Source of the DNA: JABDQW01 sp942492025
GTDB lineage: Bacteria > Pseudomonadota > Gammaproteobacteria > SZUA-229
Direction of reading: 5' to 3'
Length of the DNA stretch: 64,000 nt
Assembly: GCA_942492025.1 (NCBI GenBank)
Contig: CALODJ010000006.1
Coordinates: 124,001-188,000, forward strand
Within the stretch, counting starts at the first letter, position 1; each line of letters opens with the position of its first letter. Below are positions 25,913-35,078 of the stretch, one piece after another. The notes beneath the pieces were generated by a model. The model saw only the letters and a program-made list of their open reading frames with translations. It did no database searches and was not told the DNA's origin. The position numbers and the translations under genes were made by a program.

Positions 25913-26467
25913 TTATTTCCGCAGCACGTGTCTGCTTTTCAGGTCGCGAATTCTGGACGGTCGGCCGCTGCAATTATGATGGGATATCAACATCGCATCA
26001 AGTTGACCTTCAAAATAGCGATGCAACTGCAAGGGATTCAAGGCGGGTTTTTTTCCAGCGGGATTGGCACTGGTAGAAACCAGCGCGTGACCGAGCAGAT
26101 TGCACAATTGTATCACCAGGGGATGTGTACTGACGCGGATCGCCAGTGTCTGATACCTGCCGCTGATCCAGCGCGGTGTGGTGTCTTTCACAGGTACGAT
26201 CCAACTGGTCGGTTGTTGCTCGCCAACAATGGCGGCACGGTCATCAGGATCAGCGACTTCAATTAATGCATCGAGCTGTTGCAGCTGGGATGCGAGTAAT
26301 ATCAATCCCTTGCTGCTGTCTCTGCCTTTGAGGGCATTGACGGCGTTGACGGCTGTGACGTTCAATGGATCACAACCAAGGCCGTACACGGTTTCAGTGG
26401 GGTAAGCAATGATGCCGCCGCGTCGGACACAGTGGGCTGCGTATCGAATGGCAAAATCTGTGGTCAT
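25913..26467 (-). CDS. tsaC: Threonylcarbamoyl-AMP synthase (YrdC/Sua5 family)
   Basis: TsaC makes threonylcarbamoyl-adenylate from threonine, bicarbonate and ATP for the t6A modification of ANN-decoding tRNAs. The 184-residue product has IIAYPTETVYGLGCDPLN at the N-terminus, KGLILLAS and the STSANPAG motif. It is the single-domain type, without a Sua5 C-terminal domain. It lies between topA and hemF on the minus strand, the usual gammaproteobacterial arrangement. Confidence 0.93.
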   Translation of the reverse strand: MTTDFAIRYAAHCVRRGGIIAYPTETVYGLGCDPLNVTAVNAVNALKGRDSSKGLILLASQLQQLDALIEVADPDDRAAIVGEQQPTSWIVPVKDTTPRWISGRYQTLAIRVSTHPLVIQLCNLLGHALVSTSANPAGKKPALNPLQLHRYFEGQLDAMLISHHNCSGRPSRIRDLKSRHVLRK

Positions 26468-26501
26468 GTCAGCCCGCCTCTCTCAGCTGATGGCGATGCC
26501 G

Positions 26502-28988
26502 TCAGGACTTTTTCTTAACGGTTTTTTTCTTAGCCGTTTTCTTTTTAGCGATTTTTTTCTTGGCGCCTTTCTTTTTTGTGGTTTTCTTTACCGGGGCCGC
26601 CTTTTTCTCTGTTTTTTTCTTTACTGTCTTTTTCTTGCGGCCTTTGCGCTCGGGTGCGGCTGCGAGCAGTTCTTCACACTCCTGCAGGCTGAGGTCTCCG
26701 GGTTCTCTGTCCTTCGGGATCTTGGCGTTTTTAAACCCATCGGTGATGTATGGACCAAAACGTCCATTGAGTACTTCTATGTCCGTTCCCTCAAATGACT
26801 TGATGTACTTGTTGGCGTCAAACTCTTTCTTTGCCTGGACCAGTTCCATTGCCTGTTCCTGGGTGATGTTGTAGGGATCTATACCCTGGTCCTGGTAGGC
26901 CTTGTTGATGGAAACAAACTTGTTGTCATACTTGACGTACGGACCAAAGCGCCCGTAGTTGGTGCTGAGCTTTTCGCCATCCGGCGTTTCGCCAAGCTCT
27001 CTCGGCAACACGAACAGATCGAGATAATTATCCTCGGTCACGTCGCTCATTTTCATGCCGGGGCGCAGGCTGGCAAATTGCGGCTTTTCTTCATCATCTT
27101 TGTCGCCGATCTGTACGAATGGTCCATAAGGCCCCATGCGGACGCTGACGGGCTTGCCGGTTTTCCGGTCGGTGCAGATGAGTTTGGCTTGTGCCACCTC
27201 GGCTCGGCTGACGTTGGCGTCCTTGTCTTCCACCTGTTGGATGAACGGTTCCCAGAAATTACGCATCAACGGGACCCAGTCTTCTTCGCCACGCGAGACA
27301 CTGTCGAGTTCATCTTCCAGATTGGCGGTGAATTCGTAATCTACGTACTTGGTGAAGTGCTCGGTGAGGAAGCCGTTGACGATGCGACCAATGTCCGTCG
27401 GTGTGAATCGACGGCTTTCCAGTTCGACGTAGTCGCGATTAACCAGAGTCGAGATGATACTGGCATAGGTTGAAGGGCGCCCGATGCCGTACTCTTCAAG
27501 CGTTTTGACCAGGCTGGCCTCAGTAAATCGGGGTGGCGGCTGGGTAAAGTGCTGGTCACTGCGAATGTCGAGCAGTTTGATGCGTTCACCTTCCTCCATT
27601 TCAGGAAGAATCTTGTTTCGGTCTTCGCTCCGTCTGTCATCATCGATATCTTCCGTATACACCTTCATGAAGCCCGGATGTTTAATCGTGGAGCCGTTGG
27701 CACGGAAGTTGTTGCCATTGCCACAACCGAGGTCAATGGTCACGGTATCCAGGGTGGCATGAATCATCTGACAGGCCATGGTGCGCTTCCAGATCAGTTC
27801 GTAAAGGCCGAACTGGTCTGGAGTCAGATGTGATTTGATATCGGCCGGTAGATGGCGCACTGAAGTGGGGCGTATGGCTTCATGCGCTTCCTGAGCATTC
27901 TTGGATTTTGTTTTGAATGTGCGTGCTGATTCAGGCAGATAATCATCGCCATACATCTGTGCGATCAGCTCGCGTAATTCAACCAGAGCTTCATTGGCAA
28001 GGTGTACTGCGTCCGTACGCATGTAAGTGATCAGACCTACCGTCTCCCCGCCGATGTCGATACCTTCATAAAGCTGTTGTGCTGTGCGCATGGTACGTTG
28101 CGCAGAGAAGCGCAGCTTGCGGGCAGCTTCCTGCTGCATGGTTGATGTCGTGAACGGCGGATTCGGGTTGCGTCTGGCTTCCTTCTTCTTGACCTGGTCA
28201 ACCTTGAGTTCACCCTTGGCTGCTGCCAGCAAGGCGTCTCTTGCTGCTAGCGCATCGGCTTCATTGGTAAAGGTGAATTTTGTTTCTTGCTCGGGGTTAT
28301 CGCCTTCCTTTTTTGCCGGTTTGTCAATGACCTTATCATTCTGGAATACAGTCAGACGGGCGATAAATGCCTGGGCATCTTTCTCGGCATCGGCTGCGAT
28401 GGTCCAGTATTCAACTTCCTTGAATCTTTCAATTTCCTCTTCGCGTTCAACGATCAACCTCAGGGCTGGGCTTTGAACGCGTCCGGCAGACAGGCCGCGT
28501 TGGACTTTTTTCCACAACAGCGGCGACAGATTGAAACCGACCAGGTAATCCAGTGCGCGCCGGGCTTGTTGTGCATTGATCAGGTCACTGGATAGCTCGC
28601 GTGGATTGTCTATCGCCTCCTTGATGGCAGGCTTGGTGACTTCGTTGAATACGACACGGTGCACCGCTTTTTTTTCAAGCGTGCCATCTTCCTTGAGCAA
28701 TTCGTATAGATGCCAGGAGATTGCTTCGCCTTCGCGGTCCTGGTCGGTTGCAAGATAGAGTGCGTCTGCCTTTTTCAGCGCTTTCTTGATCGCGTTGATA
28801 TGTTTTTCGTTTTTTTCGATGACTTCGAATTTCATCGCGAAGTCGTGCTCGGGGTCAATAGCGCCTTTTTTCGGAATCAAATCGCGCACATGGCCATAAG
28901 ATGCGAGCACCTTGTAGTCCTTGCCAAGGTATTTCTCGATAGTTTTCGCTTTTGCAGGAGACTCGACGATAACGAGATTAGTGCCCAT
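26502..28988 (-). CDS. topA: DNA topoisomerase I (type IA)
   Basis: TopA relaxes negative supercoils through a transient phosphotyrosine. The 828-residue protein has the Toprim start LVIVESPAKAKTI, the DREGEAISWHL acid cluster, and the active tyrosine in GLITYMRTDAVHL (around residue 320). Three C-terminal FGPY-type repeats follow. The E. coli enzyme carries Cys4 zinc ribbons; none is seen here. The protein ends in about 50 residues almost entirely Lys with Thr and Ala (KKKTAKKKTVKKKS), a histone-like tail that should bind DNA. AAGGA lies 6 bases before the ATG. Confidence 0.96.
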   Translation of the reverse strand: MGTNLVIVESPAKAKTIEKYLGKDYKVLASYGHVRDLIPKKGAIDPEHDFAMKFEVIEKNEKHINAIKKALKKADALYLATDQDREGEAISWHLYELLKEDGTLEKKAVHRVVFNEVTKPAIKEAIDNPRELSSDLINAQQARRALDYLVGFNLSPLLWKKVQRGLSAGRVQSPALRLIVEREEEIERFKEVEYWTIAADAEKDAQAFIARLTVFQNDKVIDKPAKKEGDNPEQETKFTFTNEADALAARDALLAAAKGELKVDQVKKKEARRNPNPPFTTSTMQQEAARKLRFSAQRTMRTAQQLYEGIDIGGETVGLITYMRTDAVHLANEALVELRELIAQMYGDDYLPESARTFKTKSKNAQEAHEAIRPTSVRHLPADIKSHLTPDQFGLYELIWKRTMACQMIHATLDTVTIDLGCGNGNNFRANGSTIKHPGFMKVYTEDIDDDRRSEDRNKILPEMEEGERIKLLDIRSDQHFTQPPPRFTEASLVKTLEEYGIGRPSTYASIISTLVNRDYVELESRRFTPTDIGRIVNGFLTEHFTKYVDYEFTANLEDELDSVSRGEEDWVPLMRNFWEPFIQQVEDKDANVSRAEVAQAKLICTDRKTGKPVSVRMGPYGPFVQIGDKDDEEKPQFASLRPGMKMSDVTEDNYLDLFVLPRELGETPDGEKLSTNYGRFGPYVKYDNKFVSINKAYQDQGIDPYNITQEQAMELVQAKKEFDANKYIKSFEGTDIEVLNGRFGPYITDGFKNAKIPKDREPGDLSLQECEELLAAAPERKGRKKKTVKKKTEKKAAPVKKTTKKKGAKKKIAKKKTAKKKTVKKKS

Positions 28989-29029
28989 GCGTCCTTATCT
29001 TGTCGTCTTAGTAAAAAACGTTTTGTAAA

Positions 29030-29509
29030 TTAATGTATGTAGTCTACATTTTCGTCAAACATGATACTTTCCATCCAGGCGTAGGCATTTTCTTCACCGG
29101 GGTGGCTATGCAGAACGATCAATACGACCCATTTAAGTTGTTCTGTATCAAGTTCATTGTCCAGGGCAATGATTCGGTCCAGCACCAGTTCACGCGTAAC
29201 CGGTGTCAGTATTCCTGCCTGCTCGAGGAACACCAGGAAGCCCAGTGACTCCTCATTGAGCAGCGCTTTCTCTTCTTCACTGAAGACACGCATGCTCGAC
29301 TGTTTGACAGGCACGTAGTGTGCCCCATCCTGGATGAGTGCAAGATCTTCCAGCCAGCTGAAAGCCAGGTCGATTTCCTTGTTCTCGAAGCCCATTTCCT
29401 CAAGCCGGCTCGCTACTTCGTCGCGCTCATCCAGGGTTTCGTTTTCATCACCCAGAAAACGTTCAAACAAGAACATCAGAACGTCGACAACGGATTGTTT
29501 GATTACCAT
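29030..29509 (-). CDS. smg: Smg family protein (DUF494)
   Basis: This 159-residue acidic helical protein has the Smg pattern: VLMFLFERFLGDE at the start, VASRLEEMGFENKEIDLAFSWLEDL, and MRVFSEEEKALLNEESLGFLVFLEQAGIL in the middle. Its biochemical function is unsettled. The position between dprA and topA is conserved in gammaproteobacteria and supports the call. It probably belongs to the lysM-dprA-smg-topA transcript. Confidence 0.92.
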   Translation of the reverse strand: MVIKQSVVDVLMFLFERFLGDENETLDERDEVASRLEEMGFENKEIDLAFSWLEDLALIQDGAHYVPVKQSSMRVFSEEEKALLNEESLGFLVFLEQAGILTPVTRELVLDRIIALDNELDTEQLKWVVLIVLHSHPGEENAYAWMESIMFDENVDYIH

Positions 29510-29571
29510 TATTAAAGCCTGTAATAGAAAATCCCTGGGGATGCCCTATGGTTGGGTTCTGAAAGCAGCTA

Positions 29572-30669
29572 TTATGCCACACGGGTGTACTTGCCGCTCT
29601 CACTGACGACGCAGCCCTCCAGCTCCAATATCAGCAGCATGGACGCCACTTCCGAGGCTGCAAAACCACTACGATCGACGAGTTCGTCGATGCGCATGGA
29701 TTCATACTCGAGGCATTTGAGCAGCTTTTGGTGATCCGGGTCAAGTGCCTGTGACAATTGATTGGCAGACCCGGATTCGAGCTGATCCGGCAGTTCCGTC
29801 GGCAGCAGCGCGGATAATTCCTCCATAATGTCGGCGGCGGTCTCCACCAGTTTGGCGCCCTGGCGTATCAGGCGATGACAGCCACGCGCCAGCGGATTGT
29901 GTATCGAACCCGGTATCGCAAATATTTCACGGCCTTGTTCCAGCGCATGTTTTGCCGTGATCAGCGAGCCGCTGTTGAGTCCGGCCTCGACCACGAGCGT
30001 ACCCAGGGAAAGGCCGCTGATGATGCGGTTACGGCGTGGAAAATAGGCCTTGAGCGGTCGGGTACCCAGCGGGTGTTCAGATACGATGGCGCCATTGTGC
30101 GAGATCGCTTCAGCCAGCCTGCAATGAGCCGCCGGATAGACGATGTCGAGTCCGTGCGCGACCAGGGCAACGGTGCCGGCCATACCCTCGAGTGCACCCT
30201 GGTGGCAGGCTGCATCGATACCCCGGGCCAGGCCGCTGGTGATGGTGATGCCGGCCGTCGACAGATAGCTGGCGAACTCCATCGCAGTTTTTCGTCCCGA
30301 TGCCGTGGGAGTTCGACTGCCAACCATGGCCAGTTGCGGCAGTTGCAAAAAGTCCGGGTCACCACGGACGAATAGTAGCGGGGGTGGTGTCGAGATCGTC
30401 TTCAGCGGGTCAGGATAGCGTATGTCATTGAATGTAATGACGTGATGATTCGGCTGCTGTAGCCATTCCAGATCGGGCCCGATCTTGTCTGTCTCAGGAT
30501 TCTGGATGGCGCTGACCATGTCAGGCTTTAATCCGATTTTGCCAAGGCTGGCCGCACTGGCAGCAAAGACCGCGTCGGGAGTGCCGAATACGTTCAGCAA
30601 TAGATGGTATCTATCCGGCTGCATGCCGGGAACGTGCTGTAACGCGAGCCAGCTTTCGATCATATTCAT
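29572..30669 (-). CDS. dprA: DNA-processing protein DprA/Smf
   Basis: DprA loads RecA on incoming single-stranded DNA during natural transformation. The 365-residue protein has an N-terminal helical region, the Rossmann-like core (AMVGSRTPTASGR, ITSGLARGIDAACHQGAL, SGLSLGTLVVEAGLNSGSL) and a C-terminal winged-helix segment (LLKCLEYESMRIDELVDRSG). With comF also present, the genome may encode natural competence, although dprA is widely kept in non-competent species. It lies between lysM and smg on the minus strand. Confidence 0.95.
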   Translation of the reverse strand: MNMIESWLALQHVPGMQPDRYHLLLNVFGTPDAVFAASAASLGKIGLKPDMVSAIQNPETDKIGPDLEWLQQPNHHVITFNDIRYPDPLKTISTPPPLLFVRGDPDFLQLPQLAMVGSRTPTASGRKTAMEFASYLSTAGITITSGLARGIDAACHQGALEGMAGTVALVAHGLDIVYPAAHCRLAEAISHNGAIVSEHPLGTRPLKAYFPRRNRIISGLSLGTLVVEAGLNSGSLITAKHALEQGREIFAIPGSIHNPLARGCHRLIRQGAKLVETAADIMEELSALLPTELPDQLESGSANQLSQALDPDHQKLLKCLEYESMRIDELVDRSGFAASEVASMLLILELEGCVVSESGKYTRVA

Positions 30670-30686
30670 CCCTGAATAGTGTAACT

Positions 30687-31895
30687 TTATTTCGGCGTTC
30701 GGACTATATCGTGCTTATGGATAACTCGAGTTGATTCCAGAACCAGGCCGTAGCTGACATGGTCAAACGTGCGAAAAACCATGATCAAGCCACTACGCAC
30801 ATCGGGCAAATTTAGCTCAACTTTTTTGCCTTTGTTGTAGTGATCATATACGGATCTCCCCTTAGTATAAACAGCCAGCAAATTACCGGTTTCGAGGCCA
30901 TCACGGCTGCCCTGGTTGATGACAGCGACCTGGAGCTTGGCAACACCGAAGAGCGCGTCGGGCAAGTGAATGATTCGGCCCTGAACGTCCCGGTCCGGTA
31001 GCCTGGGAAAGAACAGGTTGTCGATTTTGCTCTTGTCCGTTGGCAGCAGGCGGTCACCGTAGAGCACTTCACGTTCAGTAAAGGTCAGTTGACCGGCCGC
31101 GGGATCACCATACGATGTTATCAGCACCTCTCCCGCGTAGATTGCTTCATATCCGAGGACCTCTTCGGTATCTGGATCTATCAGGTCGGCGCCTTTTCGC
31201 ACGATGGTGTAGCGCACGCGCTCTTTGTCTATTTCACCACGAATGTAAACCTGATTGCCCTGTCCCAGTATCAAGTGTTCGTCTTCACTGCCGAGTATAT
31301 AGGGCGAATCCTCGAGCTCTTCTTTGGTAATCACGCGCGGTTTGGTCAGGAACTGGCGAATGGCGTCACCGGGTATGGTGTCGATGCTTTCTTCGATCGT
31401 CATTGTACGTATTGACGGTGTCAGCTTGACCACGGGAACCGGGCCGGCCGCATCAGATACAACGGTTGCACCGTGCTGTCCGGGTTTGCTGACGACAATA
31501 CGTGGCTGACCATCGACGTAGATCAGGCTCAGAAGATCGCCCGGGTAAATCAGGTGGGGGTTTTTCACCTGTGGATTCTGGTACCAGATTTCGGGCCAGA
31601 ACCAGGGGTCTTTCAGGAATACACTGGCAATGTCCCATAATGTATCACCCTGCTTCACGGTGTACTGGCGCGGGTGGGTGACCTTGACACTGGCGGCGAC
31701 CATCTGCGGCGGGCTGGTGACCGGCCTGGGTTGATCGGCCACTACGATAGTCCCGGTTTCCTGCTCGGGCTCAACAGTGACGCCCTCCTCTCGGGTAACA
31801 GACGATGAGCAGCCAAATAGCCCGGTGACCAGCAACAGGGTTACAATAGGCAGTCTAACAGGGTGCACGCAATCAGAAGCGACGGATATTTTCAT
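30687..31895 (-). CDS. LysM-domain lipoprotein
   Basis: The 402-residue protein has a lipoprotein signal (LLLVTGLFGCSSS, lipobox LFGC). One LysM domain sits at about residues 77-125 (QYTVKQGDTLWDIASVFLKD to GDLLSLIYV), which should bind peptidoglycan. The remaining 270 residues are beta-rich with no motif I can name. Proteins of this layout lie upstream of dprA in many gammaproteobacteria and probably tie the outer membrane to the cell wall. It is divergent from def, with 137 bases between. Confidence 0.9.
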   Translation of the reverse strand: MKISVASDCVHPVRLPIVTLLLVTGLFGCSSSVTREEGVTVEPEQETGTIVVADQPRPVTSPPQMVAASVKVTHPRQYTVKQGDTLWDIASVFLKDPWFWPEIWYQNPQVKNPHLIYPGDLLSLIYVDGQPRIVVSKPGQHGATVVSDAAGPVPVVKLTPSIRTMTIEESIDTIPGDAIRQFLTKPRVITKEELEDSPYILGSEDEHLILGQGNQVYIRGEIDKERVRYTIVRKGADLIDPDTEEVLGYEAIYAGEVLITSYGDPAAGQLTFTEREVLYGDRLLPTDKSKIDNLFFPRLPDRDVQGRIIHLPDALFGVAKLQVAVINQGSRDGLETGNLLAVYTKGRSVYDHYNKGKKVELNLPDVRSGLIMVFRTFDHVSYGLVLESTRVIHKHDIVRTPK

Positions 31896-32032
31896 TATTG
31901 TTGTTATCCTTATGGATAATCCGTGGTATTCAATAGTCTAGTTGATAAAATTCCATTTTGAAGCAAGCATGAACTGATTTTAGCAGAAATAGCCAATATC
32001 GCTGTTTCTGCAGAATTTTCACCGAGATTGAT

Positions 32033-32542
32033 ATGGCGATACTGGAAATACTGCACTATCCCGACAAGCGCCTGCGCACCGTTGCTGTGCCTGTCGACGT
32101 TGTTGATGATTCGATACGTAACCTGGTCGATGATATGTTTGAGACCATGTACGCTGCGCCGGGTATCGGGCTTGCGGCGACACAGGTCAATGTGCACAAA
32201 CGGATCATCGTCATCGACCTTAGTGTCGAAAAGAATGAGCCACTGTGCCTGATCAACCCCGAGATCATCAAGACCGAGGGTGTCGAACAAACCGAAGAAG
32301 GCTGTCTCTCGGTGCCGGATATTTATGAGACCGTGGAGCGTGCTGAACGCATTGAAGTGAAGGCGCTAGATAAGCGCGGCAAAGCATTTACGCTCGAGGC
32401 TGACGGCTTGCTGGCTGTGTGTATTCAGCATGAAATCGATCATCTGCAAGGCAATTTGTTCGTCGATTACCTGTCACCGCTGAAACAGATGCGCGTTAAG
32501 AAAAAACTCCAGAAGGCGCGCCGACAGGCGGCCATCATTTAG
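32033..32542 (+). CDS. def: Peptide deformylase
   Basis: Def removes the formyl group from the N-terminal methionine of new proteins. All three motifs are present in the 169-residue product: GIGLAATQ, EGCLS and QHEIDHLQG, supplying the Cys and two His metal ligands and the catalytic Glu. It heads the plus-strand run def-fmt-rsmB, the standard order. The fmt product makes the substrate that Def acts on after translation starts. Confidence 0.97.
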   Translation: MAILEILHYPDKRLRTVAVPVDVVDDSIRNLVDDMFETMYAAPGIGLAATQVNVHKRIIVIDLSVEKNEPLCLINPEIIKTEGVEQTEEGCLSVPDIYETVERAERIEVKALDKRGKAFTLEADGLLAVCIQHEIDHLQGNLFVDYLSPLKQMRVKKKLQKARRQAAII

Positions 32543-32559
32543 CTTGTTGTTGGATCACT

Positions 32560-33510
32560 GTGGCTGACAAACTCCGCCTCGTTTTTGCAGGCACCCCCGT
32601 TTTTTCGGTAGCGGTACTGCAGGCCTTGATCGATGCAGACTATGAGATTATTGCCGTCTATACTCAGCCTGACCGGCCTGCAGGTCGCGGCCGTGAAGCC
32701 AGGCCTTCAGCAGTAAAGCAGCTCGCGCTCGAACACGGTTTGAAAATCTTTCAGCCTGTATCGCTCAAACAGGAAGCTGAGCAGCGGCAGCTGCTGGCGC
32801 TGCAGCCAGACCTGATGATTGTCGTGGCCTACGGTTTGTTACTGCCGGTAGCGGTGCTTTCCATTCCGCGGCTTGGCTGCATCAATGTACATGCTTCCTT
32901 ATTACCCCGCTGGCGCGGGGCCGCACCCATCCAACGGGCCATTCTGGCGGGTGACCGGCAGACCGGCATCACGATCATGCAAATGGATCAGGGCCTGGAC
33001 ACCGGCGATATGCTGGCCAAAGCGAGTTGCGATATCAGGGACGACGATACCGGCTCTTCACTGCACGACCGTCTGATGCAACTCGGCGCCGACACCCTGA
33101 TCCAGTGCCTGGCTGACCTGCAGCAGGGCAAACTAAAAGCCGAATCCCAGGATGATGGTCTGGCGACGTATGCCGATAAGCTCAGTAAGAAGGAGGCCGA
33201 GATCGATTGGGAACGGGATGCAGTGCAACTCCAGCGGTGTGTTCGCGCCTATAATGCGTGGCCGGTGGCCTATACCCTGTGGCAAAGAAAAGGAAAAACC
33301 GAGAATCTGCGTATCTGGCAGGCGCAGGCCATCGAGCGGGAGCACAACGAACAACCTGGCAGGGTATTGAACAGCTCTGCGGACGGTATCGATGTAGCTA
33401 CCGGGAAAGGTGTGCTCCGACTGTTACAGGTACAAGCCGCCGGCGGCCGCAGCATGCCTGCGTCTGATTTTGTCAATGCACACCCTATGGATGGTGTAAG
33501 GCTGGGGTGA
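32560..33510 (+). CDS. fmt: Methionyl-tRNA formyltransferase
   Basis: Fmt formylates Met-tRNAfMet with 10-formyltetrahydrofolate. The 316-residue protein shows the N-terminal VFAGTPVFSV, the folate-site HASLLPRWRGAAPIQ with its catalytic asparagine and histidine, and DTGDMLAK. The C-terminal tRNA-binding domain is intact. The start is a GTG at 32560, 17 bases after def. The stop overlaps the rsmB start by 4 bases (GTGA). Confidence 0.96.
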   Translation: MADKLRLVFAGTPVFSVAVLQALIDADYEIIAVYTQPDRPAGRGREARPSAVKQLALEHGLKIFQPVSLKQEAEQRQLLALQPDLMIVVAYGLLLPVAVLSIPRLGCINVHASLLPRWRGAAPIQRAILAGDRQTGITIMQMDQGLDTGDMLAKASCDIRDDDTGSSLHDRLMQLGADTLIQCLADLQQGKLKAESQDDGLATYADKLSKKEAEIDWERDAVQLQRCVRAYNAWPVAYTLWQRKGKTENLRIWQAQAIEREHNEQPGRVLNSSADGIDVATGKGVLRLLQVQAAGGRSMPASDFVNAHPMDGVRLG

Positions 33511-34883
33511 ACGCTTCCACAACAAATACACGGCGTAACAAAGCAGCTGATAAATACGTGTCCGATGCGCGCTATGCGGCTTTGAAAGTGCTGCAAAGCG
33601 TACTCGTTAAACGGCGTTCTCTGGCAACGGCCCGATTACTGCTTGATGACATGTCGCTGCAGCCGCGTCAGCGTTCTCTGGCGATGGAACTGGCCAATGG
33701 TGTACTGCGCTGGCGCTTCCGATTTGAAGCCATGCTGGAAAAACTGATGAGCAAACCGCTGCGAAAAAAGGATCAGGATCTCCAGCTGATATTGCTGATA
33801 GCGCTACATGAGCTGAACGAACTGAGCACCCCGGACTATGCTGTGGTCAATGAAGCTGTCAGCCAGGCCAGGCGTATCGGTAAGAAGTGGGCTTCGGGCC
33901 TGATCAACGGGGTATTGCGCAGCTTCCTTCGTGAGCATGAGCGCTTGGTCGCCGCTATAGAAGATATCCCTGCTGCACGTCTTTCTCATCCACAATGGCT
34001 AATCGATCTTCTGCAACAGGACTGGCCAGAGCAGGTAGAGCAGATATTGACAGCCAGTAACCGGCGCCCGCCCATGTGGCTGCGGGTGAATCTGAGCAAA
34101 GTTTCTGTTGAAGACTATCTCAAGCGACTTGCGATGCAGCAGATAACCGCTGTGCGCCACAGCAACGCACGGGCTGCCTTAAAACTGGATAACCCAATGG
34201 ATATCAGTCAGATCCCCGGCTTTGATCAGGGCCTGGCGTCGGTCCAGGATGCTTCGGCCCAGCTGGCGGCCCAACTGCTCGCTGCCGAGGGCGATGAACG
34301 TGTGCTGGATCTATGCGCTGCACCCGGTGGCAAAACCTGCCACATTCTCGAAACGGCTGGCAACATACAAATGACGGCGGTTGAGCTCGATCCCGTGCGC
34401 ATGCACAAAGTCCAACAAAATATCGATCGCATCGGCGTGCAGGCACGTCTGATCGTTGCAGATGCGACCGATGTCGAGCGCTGGTGGGATGGTCGCCAGT
34501 TCGACCGGATACTGGTCGATGCACCCTGTTCCGCCAGCGGCGTAATACGCCGCCATCCCGACATCAAGAGTCTGCGACAGGTGCATGATCTGGTGACGCT
34601 GACCGAGAATCAACAACAGATACTGCAGCAGGCATGGTATATGCTAAGGCCCGGTGGTACCCTGTTATACGTGACCTGCTCGGTATTTAAACAGGAAAAT
34701 GAGCAACAGGTGGAACACTTGATGCGTCACGCTGCTGACGCTGAAGAAGCCATGATTGATCAGAGCTGGGGTATTGCATGCCGCTACGGTCGCCAAATTT
34801 TACCCGGAACAGAGGACAGTGATGGCTTTTATTATGCGCGGCTGAAAAAGCTGCAAAACACCAGTGATACGCCTGTCGGGTAA
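33507..34883 (+). CDS. rsmB: 16S rRNA m5C967 methyltransferase
   Basis: RsmB (Sun/Fmu) methylates C967 of 16S rRNA. The 458-residue protein has an N-terminal NusB-like RNA-binding domain (about 20-150). The SAM domain follows with VLDLCAAPGGKTCHILE, the VDAPCSASGVIRRHPDI cysteine and the second catalytic cysteine in YVTCSVFKQEN. The first codon is a GTG overlapping the fmt stop, so translation is coupled. Codons before about Lys16 are poorly conserved in character, so an internal start is possible. Confidence 0.95.
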   Translation: MNASTTNTRRNKAADKYVSDARYAALKVLQSVLVKRRSLATARLLLDDMSLQPRQRSLAMELANGVLRWRFRFEAMLEKLMSKPLRKKDQDLQLILLIALHELNELSTPDYAVVNEAVSQARRIGKKWASGLINGVLRSFLREHERLVAAIEDIPAARLSHPQWLIDLLQQDWPEQVEQILTASNRRPPMWLRVNLSKVSVEDYLKRLAMQQITAVRHSNARAALKLDNPMDISQIPGFDQGLASVQDASAQLAAQLLAAEGDERVLDLCAAPGGKTCHILETAGNIQMTAVELDPVRMHKVQQNIDRIGVQARLIVADATDVERWWDGRQFDRILVDAPCSASGVIRRHPDIKSLRQVHDLVTLTENQQQILQQAWYMLRPGGTLLYVTCSVFKQENEQQVEHLMRHAADAEEAMIDQSWGIACRYGRQILPGTEDSDGFYYARLKKLQNTSDTPVG

Positions 34884-35078
34884 AGAATCTGGATCTTATG
34901 AGCGAACGCGGCCAGCTATTGCACGAAATGGCCTGATAAATCACGCTGGAAGAATTTTCTCCGCTGGCCCGTCGAATCGGAATCCTTCATGTATCTTGCG
35001 GGCTAAGGTTACTGCAATCGCGCACTGAAAGGCGTAAACTTCGCGCCATCGGATGCGCAAACTCAATAGATTAATGCA

